This document shows positions 27,701 to 40,156 of a stretch of DNA of 64,000 nt, in pieces (the first letter of the stretch is position 1; each line of letters begins with the position of its first letter). The notes under the pieces are model-generated. The model ran no database searches, was not told the origin of the DNA, and worked only from the letters and a program-made list of their open reading frames with translations. Source of the stretch: Pseudomonas farris (GTDB lineage: Bacteria > Pseudomonadota > Gammaproteobacteria > Pseudomonadales > Pseudomonadaceae). Position numbers and translations under genes: made by a program. Location: the NCBI RefSeq assembly GCF_019145235.1, contig NZ_JAHSTV010000004.1:372001-436000 (forward strand), written 5' to 3'.

Positions 27701-28616
27701 CTTGTTCGCTGGCGCGCCAGCCGGGTTCGTTGTCTTGGGCGCAGATTGCTTGAATCACTGGAATGTTGCGGCGAAACGGCCGCAAGTGCGGCGCTTCGGG
27801 ACTGGACTGGGCGAAACCAGTGGTGTTGAGAATCACCCCCGCCTCGACTTCATCCAGCAAGTCCTCAACCACCGTCAGGCAGCCGGGCTCTTTCAGACTG
27901 GCCAGCGCAATCGGCAACGGGTTCAACCCCGCCGCTTGCAAACGCTGGCAGAAAATATCGATGAAACCAGTGTTCGCCGCCTGCAAATGCGAGCGGTAAA
28001 ACAGCACCGCCGCCACCGGCTGATCAGCTTGCCAGTCGGCTTGCCAATCCTTCAGTTCTGCGGGGCTTTTTTGCGGGTGGTAAATCGCGGTGCGTGGCAG
28101 GGTTTGCGGCTCGGACCAGGCGTAATCACGGTCCAACCATCGATTGGCCAGGCAGCGAAACAGGTCCAGCGCGTTAGCCATGCCGCCCTGACGCAGGAAG
28201 TGCCAGAGCCGGTCGCGGTCTTGCGCGGTGACGGTGCTCAGGTCACTGAGTTCCGGGTCCGGACGATCGTCCCCCGGCACCAGAATCAGTTGCACGCCGC
28301 GCTCGGACAATTCCACCAGACGCTCGATGCCATAACGCCAATAGGCGATGCCACCGTGCAGCGAGATCAGAATCACCTTGGCGTGGCGCAGCACTTCGTC
28401 GACGTAGAGATCGACCGAGGCGTGATTCTGCACCTGCATCGGGTTGGCCAGGCGCACGCTCGGGTAATCGTCGGGCAACTGCTGCGCCGCTTCGGCGAGC
28501 AACGCCAGGCTGGAATCGCCGCTGCACAGGATCACCAGCTCGGCGGGGGTTTGTCCAAGGTCGGCAATGTTGTCATCCGACACGAAACCGCCGGGCTGGG
28601 TCCTGAGCAGGTGCAT
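24750..28616 (-). CDS. cobN: Cobaltochelatase large subunit CobN, with a REP doublet inside the gene
   Basis: A 1288-residue CobN/MgCh-H-family protein that binds hydrogenobyrinate a,c-diamide and cobalt. Recognisable blocks are ISLHGGIAYWRYGIERL near residue 80, HVGKHGNLEWLPGKGVGLS near 560, WGTATMRTGGDDIAQAMALMG near 940, and a C-terminal VREHNPHALRDMTERMLEA. Residues ~801-831 (CGSGLARESG...LSRASPLPQE) are the translation of a 93-base REP doublet, not protein-family sequence. It falls in a linker before VNAIIDSLRNVV, and 93 is divisible by three, so the frame survives. cobN starts three bases after the cobW stop. Confidence 0.95.
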   Translation of the reverse strand: MHLLRTQPGGFVSDDNIADLGQTPAELVILCSGDSSLALLAEAAQQLPDDYPSVRLANPMQVQNHASVDLYVDEVLRHAKVILISLHGGIAYWRYGIERLVELSERGVQLILVPGDDRPDPELSDLSTVTAQDRDRLWHFLRQGGMANALDLFRCLANRWLDRDYAWSEPQTLPRTAIYHPQKSPAELKDWQADWQADQPVAAVLFYRSHLQAANTGFIDIFCQRLQAAGLNPLPIALASLKEPGCLTVVEDLLDEVEAGVILNTTGFAQSSPEAPHLRPFRRNIPVIQAICAQDNEPGWRASEQGLGPRDLAMHIALPELDGRIISRPISFKDLAWRSERSQSDVVCYRPQPERMDFVAELARRWIDLARVPNGEKRIALILANYPTRDGRIGNGVGLDTPAAALNILRALHAEGYPLPAELPDSGTALIQQLLGGVSNDLDTLDQRPCHQSLALDDYNLMFNALPEANRQAVLERWGTPENDPMFRGGRMMIAGLRFGLTFVGIQPARGYQVDPSAVYHDPDLVPPHGYLAFYFWLRNTYGAHGVIHVGKHGNLEWLPGKGVGLSENCWPDALLGPLPNIYPFIVNDPGEGAQAKRRTQAVIIDHLMPPLTRAETYGPLRNLELLADEYYEAQLLDPRRARELQRDILQLVRDTHIDRELQLDEKLDSDADAAIWLPRLDTYLCDLKESQIRDGLHVFGESPVGRLRIDTLLALLRIPRGDGRGAQSSLLRALAKAFALGFDPLDCALAEPWTGPRPAELQLLNDEPWRTAGDTRERLELFATQLISHTLNQPQAQPGPCGSGLARESGVSVDIDLPDTPLSRASPLPQEASWSEVNAIIDSLRNVVAPRLDACGPAEMRGLLDALSGRFVPAGPSGAPSRGRLDVLPTGRNFYSVDVRNLPTTTAWRIGFQSANLILERHLQDHGDHLRQLGLSVWGTATMRTGGDDIAQAMALMGVRPVWATGSQRVDDFEILPLSLLDRPRVDVTLRVSGFFRDAFANLIRLFDAAVQAVAALDEPDDLNPLAAKVRAERQALLESGLDEDAARRQAGWRIFGAKPGAYGAGVQGAIDGRLWQSREDLAEVYLNWGGYAYGGSDEGTAAREQFAQRLSQVQAVLQNQDNREHDLLDSNDYYQFQGGMLAAVESLSGEAAASYHGDHSQPDLPKIRTLKEELNRVIRSRAANPKWIDGVKRHGYKGAFELAATVDNLFAFDATTQLIDDHQYALLADAYLLDPATREFVREHNPHALRDMTERMLEAQQRGMWKEPGEYREALENLLLDIEEDG
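26123..26215. repeat. REP doublet inside cobN
   Basis: Inward arms CCTGTGGGAGCGGGCTTGCT and complement with spacer AATCAATGTCGACTGACAC. It has the same structure and length as the intergenic doublets, yet lies wholly within the coding frame of cobN, where it adds about 31 codons without a stop. Confidence 0.95.
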
Positions 28617-28619
28617 GGT

Positions 28620-29681
28620 TTAAACGCTGAGCGCAGCGCGCAATTGCGCTTCAAGTGCAGCGGCGTCGAGATCCTGACCGATCAACACCAGACGGGTGGT
28701 GCGCGCTTCTTCAGCGCCCCACTGACGGTCGAAGTGTTTGTCGAAACGCGTGCCCACGCCCTGGATCAGCAGGCGCATCGGCTTGTTCGGCACTGCTGCA
28801 AAACCTTTCACGCGAAGGATGCCGTGCTGGACCACCAATTGAGTCAGCGCATCCATCAGCAGGCTTTCGTCGGCTTGTGGCAGCTCGATCGAGATGGAAT
28901 CGAACGCGTCATGGTCATGGTCGTCTTCACCTTCGTGGTGATGATCGTGATGGCTGTGACGGCTGTCGATGTGTTCTTCGGAACCGGCGCCCAGGCCGAT
29001 CAGCACGTCCAATGGCAGACGACCGCTGCTGGCTTCGATGACTTTCACCGCTGGCGGCAGTTCTTCGGCGACTTCCAGGCGCACACGGGCCAGGTCTTCA
29101 GCGCTGATCAGGTCGGCCTTGTTGAGGATCACCAGGTCGGCGCTGGCCAGTTGGTCGGCGAACAGCTCGTGCAGCGGCGATTCGTGGTCCAGGTTCGGGT
29201 CGAGTTTGCGCTGGGCATCGACCTGATCCGGGAACGCAGCGAAGGTGCCAGCAGCGACGGCCGGGCTGTCGACCACGGTGATCACCGCGTCAACCGTGCA
29301 GGCGCTGCGGATTTCTGGCCATTGGAAGGCTTGAACCAAAGGTTTTGGCAGGGCCAGGCCCGAAGTTTCGATGAGGATGTGGTCGAGGTCGCCGCGACGA
29401 GCGACCAGTTCGCGCATCACCGGGAAGAATTCTTCCTGAACCGTGCAGCACAGGCAGCCATTGGCCAGTTCGTAGACGCGACCATTGGCTTCTTCTTCGG
29501 TGCAACCGATCGAGCACTGCTTGAGGATTTCGCCGTCGATGCCCAGCTCGCCAAACTCGTTGACGATCACCGCGATGCGACGGCCCTGGGCGTTGTCGAG
29601 CATGTGGCGCAGCAAGGTGGTTTTGCCCGAGCCGAGGAAGCCGGTAACGATGGTGACGGGGAGTTTGGCCAGTGTTTTCAT
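28620..29681 (-). CDS. cobW: CobW-family metal-chaperone GTPase
   Basis: A 353-residue G3E GTPase. It has Walker A GFLGSGKTT (14-22), the metal-binding CLCC (76-79), NKADL as guanine-specificity motif, and a histidine-rich loop (HSHHDHHHEGEDDHDHD) near residue 245. It ends in the CobW C-terminal domain. CobW is thought to deliver cobalt for corrin synthesis. The ATG at 29681 gives the conserved KLPVTIVTG opening. It is the first gene after the minus-strand cobalamin riboswitch and is followed by cobN. Confidence 0.94.
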   Translation of the reverse strand: MKTLAKLPVTIVTGFLGSGKTTLLRHMLDNAQGRRIAVIVNEFGELGIDGEILKQCSIGCTEEEANGRVYELANGCLCCTVQEEFFPVMRELVARRGDLDHILIETSGLALPKPLVQAFQWPEIRSACTVDAVITVVDSPAVAAGTFAAFPDQVDAQRKLDPNLDHESPLHELFADQLASADLVILNKADLISAEDLARVRLEVAEELPPAVKVIEASSGRLPLDVLIGLGAGSEEHIDSRHSHHDHHHEGEDDHDHDAFDSISIELPQADESLLMDALTQLVVQHGILRVKGFAAVPNKPMRLLIQGVGTRFDKHFDRQWGAEEARTTRLVLIGQDLDAAALEAQLRAALSV

Positions 29682-29794
29682 CGGATGCCCTTTGGCAAGG
29701 TGGCGGGCATACGGGACGACAATCGCAGCGGCAGGTGCACGCGCGCAAGAGTTCCGCCACCGGATCACCCCGCCCGGTTGTAGTGAGAATCTGT

Positions 29795-29980
29795 GTCGAG
29801 GCAGGTCTCCTGGCTGACGGTGTGCCAATCGTTCGACTGGCGTTTGCTGCGCCTTCCCGCGAACCTGATGGATCAGGGCTTGCAGTGGCGTGGCAGCGAA
29901 CATCACCGTTCACAGTTGCGGGGGCAGCCGCGGCTTCGACCGCGTTCCCTTCTTAGCTTCGGCAGACGCCGAAGAACCTC
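29795..29980 (-). promoter_or_regulatory. Cobalamin (AdoCbl) riboswitch upstream of cobW
   Basis: On the minus strand the conserved elements appear in order: AAGGGAACG, GCTGCCCCCGCAACTGT, TGCCACGCCACTG (B12 box), GGGAAGGC and GTCAGCCAGGAGACCTGCC. It ends about 110 bases before the cobW ATG and should shut off cobW-cobN-chlI when coenzyme B12 is plentiful. Confidence 0.93.
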
Positions 29981-30054
29981 GAAAGCGCAAGGCTACGCAT
30001 CGTGTGGGGGCGGGTCAATGTCCACCTGAGTTCTGTGGCGCCTGAGCCGACGCC

Positions 30055-30119
30055 TTCGCGAGCAAGCCCGCTCCCACATTTGAAATGCGTTCCCCTGTGG
30101 GAGCGGGCTTGCTCGCGAA
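30055..30119. repeat. REP doublet between the two riboswitches
   Basis: TTCGCGAGCAAGCCCGCTCC and its complement lie outward with a 17-base spacer. It sits in the 216 bases that separate the two divergent riboswitches and must also hold both promoters. Confidence 0.93.
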
Positions 30120-30196
30120 AGGAGCGACTCGGTATCCAAGTGAGAACCCTTGCCAATTGACGCCCAACCCCCGCCCATGCTCTCCTACACACCTTG

Positions 30197-30400
30197 TTAC
30201 GGGTGCCCTTCACAGGGTGAAACGGGAAACCGGTGAATCATGTGCTTTACTCTAAAGCCATGTCAGTCCGGTGCTGCCCCCGCAACGGTAAGCGAGTGAA
30301 GCGTCAGATCCACTGTGCCCGTCATACGGCATGGGAAGGTGATGCTTGCAGGTTTCGGCGCAAGCCCTGCCCCTCGCGAGCCCGGAGACCGGCCCGCAAC
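30197..30400 (+). promoter_or_regulatory. Cobalamin (AdoCbl) riboswitch upstream of cbtB
   Basis: On the plus strand: GGGTGCCCTTCACAGGGTGAA, ACGGGAAACCGGTGAA, GGTGCTGCCCCCGCAACGGTA, CCACTGT, GGGAAGG and AGCCCGGAGACCGGCC, all in the order of the class I cobalamin riboswitch. It ends 132 bases before the cbtB ATG and should control cbtB-cbtA-cobE-cobM. Confidence 0.94.
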
Positions 30401-30491
30401 ACAAAGTGACTTTTACGTTCACTGAATAACAAACCCGCGGTGGGCGGGCGCTGTTCGAAATCTCTGTGTGCCCCGGCGTGCGGAGGTTTTC

Positions 30492-30602
30492 ATGCGCTCT
30501 ATTCACCCGCTGACAGACCAGAGGGAAGCGCCATGTCGATCATCAGCAGCACCGGCAGCAACACCGATAAAAAGATCACGATCAGCACCACTACTACCCT
30601 GA
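30492..30602 (+). CDS. Possible 36-codon leader frame overlapping the start of cbtB
   Basis: CGGAGG lies five bases before this ATG, a better ribosome site than that of cbtB. The frame reads MRSIHPLTDQREAP, goes on past the cbtB ATG in another frame, and stops at 30600-30602. It may couple riboswitch control to cbtB translation, or may be chance. No peptide family is recognised. Confidence 0.35.
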   Translation: MRSIHPLTDQREAPCRSSAAPAATPIKRSRSAPLLP

Positions 30603-30739
30603 GCCAACGCCTGACCGCCGCTTTTTGTGCGTCGATCCTTGGCGCGTGCCTTGTGTATTTCGCCGGTTTCTCGCACATCGAAGCAGTGCACAACGCCGCG
30701 CACGACACCCGTCACAGCTCCGCCTTTCCGTGCCATTGA
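30533..30739 (+). CDS. cbtB: Cobalt transporter subunit CbtB
   Basis: A 68-residue protein with one membrane span (AAFCASILGACLVYFAGF) and the typical metal-binding tail HDTRHSSAFPCH. CbtA/CbtB are predicted cobalt importers found under B12 riboswitches, as here. GAGGGAA precedes the ATG. The cbtA ATG follows 12 bases after the stop codon. Confidence 0.92.
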   Translation: MSIISSTGSNTDKKITISTTTTLSQRLTAAFCASILGACLVYFAGFSHIEAVHNAAHDTRHSSAFPCH

Positions 30740-30750
30740 GACCTGCTGAC

Positions 30751-31458
30751 ATGATCAAGCGTATTGCGCAAACCGCAGGTTTCGCCGGGCTGCTGGCCGC
30801 CCTGCTGTTGACCCTGCTGCAAAGCTTCTGGGTGGCCCCGCTGATTTTGCAGGCCGAAACCTACGAAAAATCCGAGCCGGCCGCTGTTGAAATTCACGAG
30901 CACGCCGCGGGTGCTGTCACCGCTCACACCCACGATGCCGAAGCCTGGGAGCCGGAAGACGGCTGGCAGCGCGTGCTGTCGACCACCGGCGGCAATCTGG
31001 TGGTAGCGGTCGGTTTCGCTTTGATGCTCGCGGGCCTCTACACCTTGCGCGCCCCACGCCGTACCTCTCAGGGCCTGCTCTGGGGGCTGGCCGGTTATGC
31101 GACGTTCGTGCTGGCGCCAACCCTCGGCCTGCCACCTGAGCTGCCGGGCACTGCTGCTGCGGATCTGGCGCAACGGCAGATCTGGTGGATTGGCACGGCA
31201 GCGTCCACTGCTGTCGGCATCGCGCTGATCGTGTTCAGCCGCCACTGGCTGATGAAGATCCTCGGCGTGGCGATCCTGGCTGTGCCTCATGTGATCGGTG
31301 CGCCGCAACCGGAAGTGCACTCCATGCTGGCTCCGGAAGCCCTGGAAGCGCAGTTCAAAATCGCTTCGCAGCTGACCAACATGGCGTTCTGGCTGGCCCT
31401 GGGCCTGATCAGCGCCTGGTTGTTCCGCCGCAAAAGCGATGGCCAATACTCCGCATGA
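30751..31458 (+). CDS. cbtA: Cobalt transporter subunit CbtA
   Basis: A 235-residue inner-membrane protein with about five spans, starting MIKRIAQTAGFAGLLAALL. A periplasmic-looking His-rich loop (IHEHAAGAVTAHTHDAEAWEPEDGWQR) follows span 1, as is typical for CbtA. HVIGAPQPE near residue 180 is also conserved. It overlaps the cobE start by four bases. Confidence 0.92.
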   Translation: MIKRIAQTAGFAGLLAALLLTLLQSFWVAPLILQAETYEKSEPAAVEIHEHAAGAVTAHTHDAEAWEPEDGWQRVLSTTGGNLVVAVGFALMLAGLYTLRAPRRTSQGLLWGLAGYATFVLAPTLGLPPELPGTAAADLAQRQIWWIGTAASTAVGIALIVFSRHWLMKILGVAILAVPHVIGAPQPEVHSMLAPEALEAQFKIASQLTNMAFWLALGLISAWLFRRKSDGQYSA

Positions 31459-31868
31459 CTGACGTCAGCGCAGCGCCGACCCTGGTGGTCGGCCTGGGCT
31501 GCCAGCGCGGCTGCCCCGTCAGCACGCTGCGGGCGCTACTTGATCAGGCGTTACAGGCCCATCAAATCGAGCTTCGTGAGATCAAGGCCCTGGCCAGCAT
31601 CGACCTCAAGCGCGAAGAGCCCGCCCTGATCGAACTGGCCGAACAGCTGGCATTGCCGTTGATGTATTTCAGCAGCGAACAATTGGCCGGTTATGAACCA
31701 CAACTCAGCCACCACTCGGACATCGCGTTCGAACGCACCGGCTGTTACGGCGTAGCGGAAAGTGCCGCGCTGGCATTGGCCGAACAGTTGGCTCAGGCAC
31801 CGGCAAAGTTACTGATTCCACGACAAAAATACGCCCAGGCCACCCTTGCATTGGCCAGCGCCGCGTAA
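31455..31868 (+). CDS. cobE: Cobalamin biosynthesis protein CobE
   Basis: A 137-residue protein with the CobE/GbiG_C fold. It starts VVGLGCQRGCPVSTLRALL, has IKALASIDLKREEPALIELA and FERTGCYGVAESAALAL. In the aerobic cobalamin pathway CobE is found beside corrin-ring methyltransferases. The ATG overlaps the cbtA stop (ATGA). Confidence 0.92.
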   Translation: MTDVSAAPTLVVGLGCQRGCPVSTLRALLDQALQAHQIELREIKALASIDLKREEPALIELAEQLALPLMYFSSEQLAGYEPQLSHHSDIAFERTGCYGVAESAALALAEQLAQAPAKLLIPRQKYAQATLALASAA

Positions 31869-31950
31869 AATCCCCGATAATCCCCGTCTTCGATCATGAG
31901 CAATCTTCATCTGAAGCGTGCCCATACCCTTTTTCTGACAGGAAACGACG

Positions 31951-32697
31951 ATGACCGTCTACTTCATTGGCGCAGGCCCCGGCGACCCGGAACTGATCAC
32001 CGTCAAAGGCCAGCGGCTGATTCGTAGCTGCCCGGTCATCATCTATGCAGGCTCCCTGGTGCCTGCCGCTGTGCTGGAGGGTCACCGGGCCGAACAGGTG
32101 GTCAACAGCGCCGAATTGCACCTGGAACAGATCATCGAGCTGGTCAAGGCCGCCCATGCCAACGGCCAGGACGTGGCCCGGGTGCATTCCGGCGATCCGA
32201 GCCTGTATGGCGCGATTGGCGAGCAGATTCGCTACTTGCGTGAACTCGACATCCCTTTCGAAATCATTCCCGGCGTCACCGCCACCGCCGCCTGCGCGGC
32301 CCTTTTGGGTGCCGAGCTAACCTTGCCGGACGTGTCACAGAGCGTGATTCTGACCCGCTACGCCGACAAGACCGCCATGCCGGCCGGTGAAGAGCTGGGC
32401 AGTCTGGCGCAGCATGGGGCGACCATGGCGATCCACTTGGGGGTCAATCATCTGGAGAAGATCCTCGTCGAATTGCTCCCGCACTACGGCGCCGATTGCC
32501 CGATAGCGGTGATTCATCGGGCAACCTGGCCGGATCAGGATTGGGTGGTGGGGACGCTGGCGGATATTGCCGGGAAGGTTGAAGCCAAGGGATTTCGCCG
32601 CACGGCGCTGATTCTGGTGGGCCGGGTGCTGGGCAGCGATCATTTCAGTGAATCGTCGCTGTATCGCGCGGGGCATGCGCACCTCTACAGACCCTGA
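31951..32697 (+). CDS. cobM: Precorrin-4 C11-methyltransferase
   Basis: A 248-residue SAM-dependent tetrapyrrole methylase. It opens TVYFIGAGPGDPELITVKG and has VARVHSGDPSLYGAIGEQ and VTATAACAALLGAEL, with IHRATWPDQD near the end, as in CobM. It converts precorrin-4 to precorrin-5 in the aerobic cobalamin pathway. GGAAACG precedes the ATG. It is the last gene of the plus-strand B12 set and is followed by a terminator. Confidence 0.95.
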   Translation: MTVYFIGAGPGDPELITVKGQRLIRSCPVIIYAGSLVPAAVLEGHRAEQVVNSAELHLEQIIELVKAAHANGQDVARVHSGDPSLYGAIGEQIRYLRELDIPFEIIPGVTATAACAALLGAELTLPDVSQSVILTRYADKTAMPAGEELGSLAQHGATMAIHLGVNHLEKILVELLPHYGADCPIAVIHRATWPDQDWVVGTLADIAGKVEAKGFRRTALILVGRVLGSDHFSESSLYRAGHAHLYRP

Positions 32698-32700
32698 GAT

Positions 32701-32731
32701 GATCGTTCCCATGCTCTGCGTGGGAACGATC
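32701..32731. repeat. Hairpin GATCGTTCCCATG...GGGAACGATC
   Basis: Arms of 10 bases (GATCGTTCCC / GGGAACGATC) around ATGCTCTGCGT, followed directly by nine A. It resembles another short hairpin repeat common in Pseudomonas (TTCCCACGC...GCGTGGGAA). Confidence 0.7.
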
Positions 32732-32767
32732 AAAAAAAAACGGTGCTCACGGGCACCGTTTTTTTAT
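32732..32767. terminator. Bidirectional terminator between cobM and nfuA
   Basis: An A-tract, the stem CGGTGC...GCACCG, and a run of seven T. It can end transcription of cobM on the plus strand and of nfuA on the minus strand. Confidence 0.85.
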
Positions 32768-32782
32768 GTCGCAGCGAACACC

Positions 32783-33424
<642 letters not shown>

Positions 33425-33460
33425 CTAGTATTTTTGTCGGGAAAGCGCAGCTGATCCAAT

Positions 33461-33549
33461 GTGGGAGCGGGCTTGCTCGCGAAGGCGGCGACACAACCAA
33501 CATTAATGTTGCCTGACACACCGCTTTCGCGAGCAAGCCCGCTCCCACA
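33461..33549. repeat. REP doublet
   Basis: Inward arms TGTGGGAGCGGGCTTGCTCG and complement with spacer palindrome CAACATTAATGTTG, between nfuA and cti. Confidence 0.95.
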
Positions 33550-33580
33550 CTGGGTCGCAGGCACCTCTAAATTCCGTGCA

Positions 33581-35866
33581 TCAAAGATTCTCGTAGCGAT
33601 TCATGTCCAGCACGCCCTCTTCCACCGGGTCGGTGTCGTGGATGTAGCGGCTCAGATCATGGAAATACTGCCAGAACTGCGGATGGCTACGGCGAATGCC
33701 CCAGCGTTCGACGATTTTCTCGAAACTGGCAGCATCCTTCGCGTTTTCCATCGCGTCAACGAACGCGGGCACTTGCCCGGCCGGGATGTTGAACATGAAG
33801 TTCGGGTAGCTGCTGAGCACACCCGGATAAATCGTCAACGTATCGAGCCCCGGCTGATAGCGCAGCGACTCACCGAGCAGGAACGCCACGTTGCTGTGGG
33901 CGCGGTTGCGCAGCAGGCTGTAGACCTCGCGCTTGCCGCTTTGGGTCTCGATACGCAACATCGTGGCTTCCGGCAACTGATCGATGACCTTCAGCCCTGC
34001 AGCCGGACGTGAAGTCAGGCGGCTCAAGGCCTGTTCGGCGTTCTGCAAGGCCAGATCGATGTTCGGTCGCGAGCAATAAGCGCCATCGCAACGGTTGATC
34101 GGGTCGGGCCTGGCATTGAGGTCGCCGTACCGGGCCAGCAATTGCAGGGCGAAATCGCGTTTCGGGTCCTTTTCGTCCAGCGTCAGCGCCGTTGGTTTGT
34201 CATTGTCGATGTACTCATAATCCAGCCACATCTTGAACTTGCCGCCGTTCTGATACCAATCGTCGAGGTAGCCGTCCCGTGAGTCGGCCGGCATCAGACG
34301 CAAGAAGTTCTGCTCGGCACCGTTGCGGATCAGGTCGAAGTACAACCGGGTCTGGGCCTGATGGGATACGTTGCCAAACACATCGAAGTTGACCGCCAAC
34401 TGGTAATACGTGCGTTCCAGCAACGGGTAATCGAACAGCCAAATGGTTTGCGGCACGTCACCGATCAGGCCTTTGTTCACCGAGGCGCTGTCGAAATGCC
34501 GGAAGATACTCAGCAGCGCGTTGTCATTGCCGGCCCACAGGGTCGACCAGCTCGGTGCCGCCAGATCGGCATAGCTGTCGCGGCGCAAGGCTTCGTACTC
34601 GTTGCGTTTGTCGCGGTAGTCGTGCCACAGGCTCAGAACACTGCCGACGTCATCGTTCTGCCCCGGCATCGCCAGCAACGGCGTGGCCTGCCCGCGATAA
34701 TTCGGGTCGGTGATGTAAAGGTCATGCTCCGGGGCCTGGAACAACGCCCAGAAGTTATCGCGAATCACGTCGGTGGCGATCTGACCGCGGCAGACCGGGC
34801 CACGAATAAAGGTGCGCACGAAGTACTCGGCGTTATCGAGCATGAACTGGTAACGCGCCTGAGCCGGGATGGCCTCAAAGGTCGTGAACGGATTGGCCCG
34901 TCGTTCCGGCCCATAACCTGGCAGCGCGTTGACCTGCCAATTGCCGCTGTAGAACAGGCTTTTGATCCGCGCCATCTTCGCCGCACTGAACGGATAGGTG
35001 ATGTGGGTCTTGTGCACGATCACGCCTTGCACCGGCCACAAACGGTAGTAAATCTGAGTGCCCGGATCGTCATTCGGACGGCGGGTATTGATCAAATCAA
35101 TGGGCTGCCCCGTCGGCGTGCGCGAACGTACCCACTGAAAGAAATGCCCCGGCTCGCCGTCTTTGAAAAAGATGTGCGCCAAAAACCAGTGTTCAAACAA
35201 CCAGCGCCCGACCAGGCTCTCCCGGGCGCCCGGCGCGTTGAGCAGGTTTTCCCACTGCACAACCTGCAAGGCTTCCTTGGCGCTGGGCACCAGGCCCTGC
35301 TCATCAATCGGCGCGCCGGAGGCCAGCCAGCGTTGCAACGTCTGGTATTGCTGATCGGTCAGGCCGGTGACCGCCAACGGCATGCCTTCTTTCGGGTGGG
35401 AGCTGGCGTAGCCGTCGAACTCCCCCGGCATGGCGCACATGTTTTCCCGGTTCAGGCCCAGGACGATCTCTTCCGGCAATTTGGCGTTGGGTTGCAACGG
35501 GGTTTTGTGGCCCAGTTCGAGCATCCGAGCCATCAGCGCCGCCTGGCTGCCTTGGGCGTCGAGCACCGAATAAAAGCCTTTTTGCTGCCAGGCACGCTTG
35601 CCGAAGGCGTCATAAAACAGCCGGGTCGGCGCCGCTGCCTGGCGGCGCTCGCCGTCATAGACAGGCGCCTTCGTCGCGCCTCGGGCCACCCCTTCGCCAC
35701 TGCCCAGATTGAGCTGACAGGCGGAATCGTAGCAGGCATGGCAGGCCACGCACTTTTCGGTGAAGATCGGTTGAATGTCGCGAACGTAGGAAATATCCGG
35801 ACCTTGTGCAGCAGCGCCCCCGCTTAAAAACAGCATCAATAGGCTGGTGACGACGCGATACGACAT
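33581..35866 (-). CDS. cti: Periplasmic fatty acid cis/trans isomerase
   Basis: A 761-residue heme protein with a signal peptide (VVTSLLMLFLSGGAAAQG) and a c-type heme motif CVACH (39-43) followed by YDSACQLNLG. Cti turns cis into trans unsaturated fatty acids in phospholipids during solvent or heat stress. ATG 35866 has AGGGA six bases before it; ATG 35884 does not. It is divergent from metH, the order also known in other pseudomonads. Confidence 0.94.
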   Translation of the reverse strand: MSYRVVTSLLMLFLSGGAAAQGPDISYVRDIQPIFTEKCVACHACYDSACQLNLGSGEGVARGATKAPVYDGERRQAAAPTRLFYDAFGKRAWQQKGFYSVLDAQGSQAALMARMLELGHKTPLQPNAKLPEEIVLGLNRENMCAMPGEFDGYASSHPKEGMPLAVTGLTDQQYQTLQRWLASGAPIDEQGLVPSAKEALQVVQWENLLNAPGARESLVGRWLFEHWFLAHIFFKDGEPGHFFQWVRSRTPTGQPIDLINTRRPNDDPGTQIYYRLWPVQGVIVHKTHITYPFSAAKMARIKSLFYSGNWQVNALPGYGPERRANPFTTFEAIPAQARYQFMLDNAEYFVRTFIRGPVCRGQIATDVIRDNFWALFQAPEHDLYITDPNYRGQATPLLAMPGQNDDVGSVLSLWHDYRDKRNEYEALRRDSYADLAAPSWSTLWAGNDNALLSIFRHFDSASVNKGLIGDVPQTIWLFDYPLLERTYYQLAVNFDVFGNVSHQAQTRLYFDLIRNGAEQNFLRLMPADSRDGYLDDWYQNGGKFKMWLDYEYIDNDKPTALTLDEKDPKRDFALQLLARYGDLNARPDPINRCDGAYCSRPNIDLALQNAEQALSRLTSRPAAGLKVIDQLPEATMLRIETQSGKREVYSLLRNRAHSNVAFLLGESLRYQPGLDTLTIYPGVLSSYPNFMFNIPAGQVPAFVDAMENAKDAASFEKIVERWGIRRSHPQFWQYFHDLSRYIHDTDPVEEGVLDMNRYENL

Positions 35867-36021
35867 ATCCCTGGTCCTGATCATGAGAAAACGCCGCGAT
35901 TCTACCGGTGTGGCCCGCGCACCAACATGAACGATATTCATGCAAAACCCGCACATGCTCCAAAAGCGCACAGGTTTGTTATTATCCCGCCCCTTCGTCA
36001 TGGCCTTACCGAGTAGTCCAA

Positions 36022-39732
<3,711 letters not shown>

Positions 39733-39773
39733 TCCTAGGCCTGTTGGCCACAATACTGCGGCCAACAACGATC

Positions 39774-39865
39774 CCTGTGGGAGCGGGCTTGCTCGCGAAG
39801 AGGTCATAACAGTCGATATCAATATTGACTGTCAGTCCGTTTTCGCGAGCAAGCCCGCTCCCACA
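39774..39865. repeat. REP doublet
   Basis: Inward arms CCTGTGGGAGCGGGCTTGCT and complement around a spacer with GATATCAATATTGAC. It follows metH; just before it is a GTTGGCC...GGCCAAC hairpin without a T-run. Confidence 0.94.
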
Positions 39866-39928
39866 TTTGATTTGTGCATGCCGTGGATTGTCTATGCTTA
39901 GCTCTCACACATGCGTGACGGGGGATTT

Positions 39929-40150
39929 ATGGACGATCCAGTCGACAACAACAAACCGCCGACCTTCTGGCAGATGCTGCACAGCGTGATGGCGGCGGCT
40001 TTCGGGGTGCAGAGCGGGAAGAATCGGGCTCGGGATTTCAGCCACGGCAAGCCGAGTCATTTCGTGATGTTGGGGATTCTGTTCACGGCAGTGTTCGCGT
40101 TGACGCTGTTTGGCATCGTCAAACTGGTGGTGTACCTGGCGGGTATCTGA
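39929..40150 (+). CDS. DUF2970 small membrane protein
   Basis: A 73-residue protein with a polar N-terminus (PPTFWQMLHSVMAAAFGVQSG) and one C-terminal span (FVMLGILFTAVFALTLFGIVKLVVYL), the DUF2970 pattern. GGGGGA lies before the ATG at 39929; an ATG six codons upstream is possible. Its function is unknown. It is convergent with the next gene. Confidence 0.83.
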   Translation: MDDPVDNNKPPTFWQMLHSVMAAAFGVQSGKNRARDFSHGKPSHFVMLGILFTAVFALTLFGIVKLVVYLAGI

Positions 40151-40156
40151 ACCGGC

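Noticed and set aside
26523..29783. A 1086-residue plus-strand frame opposite cobN and cobW
   Set aside because: It is the antisense shadow of two clear minus-strand genes in GC-rich DNA; it shows no family motif.
35885..36021. SAH or B12 riboswitch upstream of metH
   Set aside because: The 137-base gap shows none of the conserved elements of either class.
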